A stretch of 9,681 bases of DNA from a bacterium UBA2219. Its GTDB lineage: Bacteria > Desulfobacterota > Deferrimicrobia > Deferrimicrobiales > Deferrimicrobiaceae. The notes beneath the pieces are model-generated. The model was given only the letters and a program-made list of their open reading frames with translations. It was not told the origin of the DNA and did no database searches. The stretch's first letter is position 1; every line of letters begins with the position of its first letter. Both the position numbers and the translations under genes were made by a program. Positions 7,237 through 9,681 of the stretch are shown here, one piece after another. Where the stretch lies: NCBI GenBank assembly GCA_002327765.1, contig DCUH01000096.1, positions 186 to 9,866 on the forward strand, written 5' to 3'.

Positions 7237-8655
7237 TCAGGGCAGCGCGCCGCCGACCACCATCCGGATCGCGTGATTGCCGCAGTCGGCGATGTAGGCG
7301 TTCCCGCGGGAATCGACCGCGACCGCGCGGGGGTCGCGCAGCCGCGCCTCCACCGCCGGCCCGCCGTCCCCGGTGAAGCCGGCCACGCCGGTGCCTGCGA
7401 AGGTCCGGACCCGGTTCGACGGATCGACGTACAGGACCCGGTGCCGGTCCTCCTCCACGAAGAAGACCTTGCCGGTGACGGGGTTGTACTCCACCACGTT
7501 GGGCCGCGCGGGCGCCATCGCCAGCGGGTCGGCCCCTTCGGTAAAGGGCGCGCCGCCTGCGTCCGCGACGAGGCGGACGATGCCCAGGTCGGAGAACCGC
7601 AGCTCCATGATCCGGTCGTTGCCGGTGTCGGCGAAGACCAGCGAATCGCTCTGCCGGGCGTACGCGATGCCGGAGGGGCCGCTGATCGGGTAGCGAAGCC
7701 GGTCATACGGCTCGGTCGCGTCGTGCGGGGTGTTATCCAAGACGAAAATGATTTTTTCGAGCTTATTTAACCAGTAGACACGCGGATCGAGAGAATTTAC
7801 GAAAAAAACCTGGTCTTCATCCACGACAGCCATATTTAGCCAACTAACATTGCTATACGTCCCGTTGTCGTGCATCACGGAGGTGATGACGCCGCCGGCC
7901 GCCTTGACGACCTGGTTGAAGTAGGTGAGCAGGTACACGTTGCCGGCGGGGTCGAAGTCGATGTCGGCGACGTGGCCGACCGGGGCGGAGGACAGGGCCT
8001 GGCCGGCGGACACGGCGCCGTAGACGCCGTTCCCGGCGAAATGGGAGACGTACCCGTGCCGGTCGATGCGCCGCACCCTCCCGTAGGCGGAGGACGAAAC
8101 GTAGATCGCGTCGTCCGGGCCCGCCTTGACTGCCGACGGGTATCCGAGGAGGGCGGCGTTGTCGAGGCCGCCGTCGCCGGAGTCGCCGGAGGCGCCCTCC
8201 CCGCCCGATGCCGCGGCGCCGCAGACCGTGACGATCGCGCCTTTCGCGTGCATCGCCACCTCGACCGTCTTCGCCTCCCCCTGGGACAGCGTGACGCCGC
8301 GGGACCATCCCCGGTACAGCAGTGCCGTGCCGGTCGGGTCGTATTCGTCGACCTCCACGGAGATGCGGTCGCCCGGCGGGACGCCGCCGACAACGCCGCG
8401 GCCGTCGGAGCGGCGGAACCAGGCCTCGAGGACGCCGAAGTGCGGGGCGAGGACCCGGATGAGGATGCGGTCCGCGGGATCCGTCGGGGAAGCGGACGGG
8501 TACAGGGGCGCGGACGGTGCGGGTTGAGGGGACGGGGCGGCTGGCGGGTACGCGAGGCGGACCGACAGCGCGCCGTCGGCGGTGCCGGATCGGCCGCAGC
8601 CGGAGGATGCCGCGAGCAGCAGCGCGAGAAGCGGCAGGAGGAATATTTTCCGCAG
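7237..8655 (-). CDS. NHL-repeat beta-propeller lipoprotein
   Basis: Predicted surface or periplasmic lipoprotein of 472 residues from CTG 8655; function unknown. Seen: a signal peptide (Arg-Lys, then a Leu/Ala core) ending in ASSGC with lipidation at Cys20; Gly at +2 does not suggest inner-membrane retention. A Pro/Ala/Ser-rich linker follows (about 40-63), then a small beta-rich domain (about 65-140) and NHL repeats from about residue 158, with GDGG...YPSAV near the start and FAGTGVAGFTGDGG plus GNAYIADCGNHAIRMV near the end. NHL propellers are usually binding scaffolds. No ATG, GTG or TTG lies between the upstream stop (8692-8694) and GTG 8358, and starting at GTG would lose the signal peptide, so CTG 8655 is proposed; no clear Shine-Dalgarno is seen. 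Residues 264-312 are encoded by AT-rich sequence unlike the rest. The gene is divergent from the DUF2628 gene and ends before a terminator. Confidence 0.85.
   Translation of the reverse strand: MRKIFLLPLLALLLAASSGCGRSGTADGALSVRLAYPPAAPSPQPAPSAPLYPSASPTDPADRILIRVLAPHFGVLEAWFRRSDGRGVVGGVPPGDRISVEVDEYDPTGTALLYRGWSRGVTLSQGEAKTVEVAMHAKGAIVTVCGAAASGGEGASGDSGDGGLDNAALLGYPSAVKAGPDDAIYVSSSAYGRVRRIDRHGYVSHFAGNGVYGAVSAGQALSSAPVGHVADIDFDPAGNVYLLTYFNQVVKAAGGVITSVMHDNGTYSNVSWLNMAVVDEDQVFFVNSLDPRVYWLNKLEKIIFVLDNTPHDATEPYDRLRYPISGPSGIAYARQSDSLVFADTGNDRIMELRFSDLGIVRLVADAGGAPFTEGADPLAMAPARPNVVEYNPVTGKVFFVEEDRHRVLYVDPSNRVRTFAGTGVAGFTGDGGPAVEARLRDPRAVAVDSRGNAYIADCGNHAIRMVVGGALP
7720..7873. repeat. 7-base direct repeats bounding an AT-rich segment in the lipoprotein gene
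   Basis: GTCGTGC occurs at 7720-7726 and 7867-7873, exactly 147 bases (49 codons) apart; both copies encode His-Asp. Between them the coding sequence is AT-rich: by hand count 21 of 42 codons from 7854 down to 7729 end in A or T. By comparison, 3 of the next 40 codons and none of the preceding 27 do. The encoded 49 residues resemble a single propeller blade. The repeat is short and could be coincidence; the composition change is plain. Confidence 0.55.
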
Positions 8656-8694
8656 CGGCGCGATCGCCGGAACCCCCAGAGCGGAATCGTCCTA

Positions 8695-8700
8695 TATAAT
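8695..8700 (+). promoter_or_regulatory. -10 element for the DUF2628 gene
   Basis: A perfect TATAAT sits 33 bases before ATG 8733, giving a leader of about 26 bases that contains AAGGAGA (8722-8728). No recognisable -35 lies 16-18 bases upstream, where the sequence is C-rich, so the promoter may be weak or activator-dependent. It overlaps the - strand promoter of the lipoprotein gene. Confidence 0.5.
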
Positions 8701-8723
8701 ACCCGCATCGGGGCGCCGCACAA
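8696..8723 (-). promoter_or_regulatory. Promoter of the NHL lipoprotein gene
   Basis: On the - strand TTGTGC (8723-8718), a 16-base spacer and TATTAT (8701-8696) form a plausible sigma-70 promoter; the -10 matches at five of six bases. The leader to CTG 8655 would be about 35 bases. Its -10 occupies the same bases as the + strand TATAAT, so only one direction can be bound at a time. Confidence 0.4.
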
Positions 8724-8732
8724 GGAGACTCC

Positions 8733-9290
8733 ATGGAACGGCGTGAAGAATATTCCGCATACATCGGGCCGAACGCGGGGGCGTATCTGGAAGTCTTCCC
8801 GCGGTTCGCCGCCGCGGGGGAGGCCGGGTACGGGCACGGGTTCGCTTTCTCCTGGAACTGGCCGGCGTTCTTCTGCGGCGTCTGGTGGTACCTGTACCGG
8901 AAAATGTACCTGTGGGCGGCCGTCGACTTCGGGTTGAGCGTCGTCTTCGGGTGGACCTTCTTCGTGCCGCTGCTCTGGGCGGTGGCCCGCGCCGTGAGCG
9001 GCAACTACCTCTATTTCCTGCAGGCGGAGCGGAAGATCCGGGATGCCGCCGCGTACCCCTCCGCCGGAAGCGCCGCGGGCGGGGGCGCCGGGGGCGTCGC
9101 CGATCCCGCGCGCCTCGCGCTCCTCGAGCGGCTCGCGCGCGAGGGCGGGGTGCACCGGTGGGTGGCGTGGACGGCCGTCATCGGCGTCGCCCTGCTGTTC
9201 GGGCTCGCCGCCCTCTTCTTCCGCCTCCTCCTGGAGATGGTCCCCGCAATCCAGGAGCACCTGCCCGCGGCCACGGGAACCCTGACGTGA
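8733..9290 (+). CDS. DUF2628-type small membrane protein
   Basis: Inner-membrane protein of 185 residues, biochemical role unknown. Seen: a soluble N-terminus; the core FSWNWPAFFCGVWWYLYRKM (39-58), which closely resembles the DUF2628 signature (NW-AFF-G-W-LYRKM); hydrophobic segments at about 44-55, 60-88 and 143-167; a Gly/Ala-rich linker (about 109-122) followed by a short charged helix (LALLERLAREGG) between the second and third segments. ATG 8733 has AAGGAGA five bases upstream and a TATAAT before that, so the start is secure. It stands alone as a transcription unit, divergent from the lipoprotein gene, and a strong hairpin follows its stop. Family assignment rests on recognising the motif; similar proteins are usually annotated only as DUF2628-containing. 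Confidence 0.85.
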   Translation: MERREEYSAYIGPNAGAYLEVFPRFAAAGEAGYGHGFAFSWNWPAFFCGVWWYLYRKMYLWAAVDFGLSVVFGWTFFVPLLWAVARAVSGNYLYFLQAERKIRDAAAYPSAGSAAGGGAGGVADPARLALLERLAREGGVHRWVAWTAVIGVALLFGLAALFFRLLLEMVPAIQEHLPAATGTLT

Positions 9291-9292
9291 AA

Positions 9293-9323
9293 GAAGGGGG
9301 CCCGGACTACCCGGGCCCCCTTC
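9293..9323. terminator. Strong hairpin between convergent genes
   Basis: A perfect 13-pair stem, almost all G-C (9293-9305 with 9311-9323), and a 5-base loop ACTAC begin two bases after the DUF2628 stop and 22 bases beyond the glnA stop on the other strand. No T-run of note lies on either side, so it may end or stabilise both transcripts rather than act as a classical intrinsic terminator. Confidence 0.6.
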
Positions 9324-9345
9324 CCTGCGACCGAGGCTTAGGGCC

Positions 9346-9681
9346 TCAGCAGTCGAAGTACAGGTAGAATTCGTACGGGTGCGGCCGCAGCTTCACCGGG
9401 TTGACCTCTGCCTCCATCTTGTACTCGATCCACTTCTCGATCACATCGGGGGTGAACACGTCCCCCTTCATCAGGAAGTCGTTGTCCGCCTCCAGCGCCT
9501 TGAGGGACTCCTCGAGGGAGCCCGGCGTCGTCGGGACACTGGACAGCTCCTCCGGCGACAGCGCGTAGATGTCCTTGTCGAGCGGCTGGCCGGGATCGAT
9601 CTTGTTCTGGATGCCGTCCAGCCCCGCCATGAGCTGCGCTGCGAACGAGAGGTAGCCGTTGCAGGACGGGTCGGGGGTGCG
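9346..9681 (-). CDS. glnA: Glutamine synthetase type I, C-terminal part
   Basis: Partial gene, cut by the right edge; 111 C-terminal residues are visible. The enzyme makes glutamine from glutamate, ammonia and ATP in the cytoplasm, as a dodecamer. Seen: RTPDPSCNGYLSFAAQLMAG at the left of the fragment, matching the GSI segment RxPDxxxNPYL-FAAxLMAGLDGI; DKDIYALSPEEL, whose tyrosine (codon 9565-9567) aligns with the adenylylated Tyr397 of E. coli; and the terminal RPHPYEFYLYF, ending in Asp-Cys. The Tyr in this context suggests control by adenylyltransferase GlnE, so nitrogen regulation of the usual proteobacterial type. The end F-Y-L-Y-F differs from the enterobacterial tail and resembles Geobacter-like sequences. 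The promoter is outside the window. Confidence 0.96.
   Translation of the reverse strand, partial: RTPDPSCNGYLSFAAQLMAGLDGIQNKIDPGQPLDKDIYALSPEELSSVPTTPGSLEESLKALEADNDFLMKGDVFTPDVIEKWIEYKMEAEVNPVKLRPHPYEFYLYFDC

Noticed and set aside
7875..9260. Long - strand frames opposite the DUF2628 gene and out of frame in the lipoprotein gene
   Set aside because: Low-complexity Arg/Pro/Ala sequence; the real - strand product in this region is the lipoprotein frame with signal peptide and NHL repeats.

Overview
This is a GC-rich, gene-dense chromosomal window dominated by housekeeping genes. The combination of a type I isoleucyl-tRNA synthetase, LspA and Lgt in tandem, a PBP1B with a UB2H-like region, a class I glutamine synthetase with an adenylylation tyrosine, and an NHL-propeller lipoprotein points to a Gram-negative bacterium. 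The GS tail and the gene order resemble those I associate with the former Deltaproteobacteria (Geobacter/Desulfuromonas-like or uncultured relatives). That placement is inference from protein character, not from a search.

Layout, left to right. Positions 1-6676 read on the + strand as one compact block: the end of a DAHP synthase (aroF), a class A penicillin-binding protein of the PBP1B type (mrcB-like), ileS, lspA and lgt. The first two overlap by 4 bases, ileS and lspA are separated by one base, and lspA and lgt overlap by 29 bases. An extended -10 promoter in the short AT-rich gap before ileS probably starts an ileS-lspA-lgt transcript. From 6677 to 8655 everything reads on the - strand: a small winged-helix regulator frame that runs into the 3' end of lgt without its own stop codon, a regulatory gap of 176 bases with a bidirectional terminator, and an NHL beta-propeller lipoprotein. 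At about 8700 divergent promoters share one AT-rich core; to the right a small DUF2628-type membrane protein reads on +. A strong hairpin separates it from the convergent 3' end of glnA (-), which leaves the window.

Functional theme: envelope biogenesis. mrcB builds peptidoglycan, Lgt lipidates prolipoproteins and LspA cleaves them. The next complete gene beyond the regulator is itself a lipoprotein and would be a substrate of both enzymes. aroF, ileS and glnA are metabolic neighbours without an evident link to that theme.

I do not see a new multi-gene system, CRISPR array, mobile element or RNA gene. The points most worth checking are small. (1) A 147-base AT-rich segment inside the lipoprotein gene is bounded by 7-base direct repeats and is about the size of one propeller blade. 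(2) The winged-helix frame has no credible stop. (3) Upstream of that frame, a sigma-54-like site sits beside an inverted repeat. (4) Two genes, the PBP1B and the lipoprotein, appear to start at CTG because no ATG, GTG or TTG gives a complete N-terminus.
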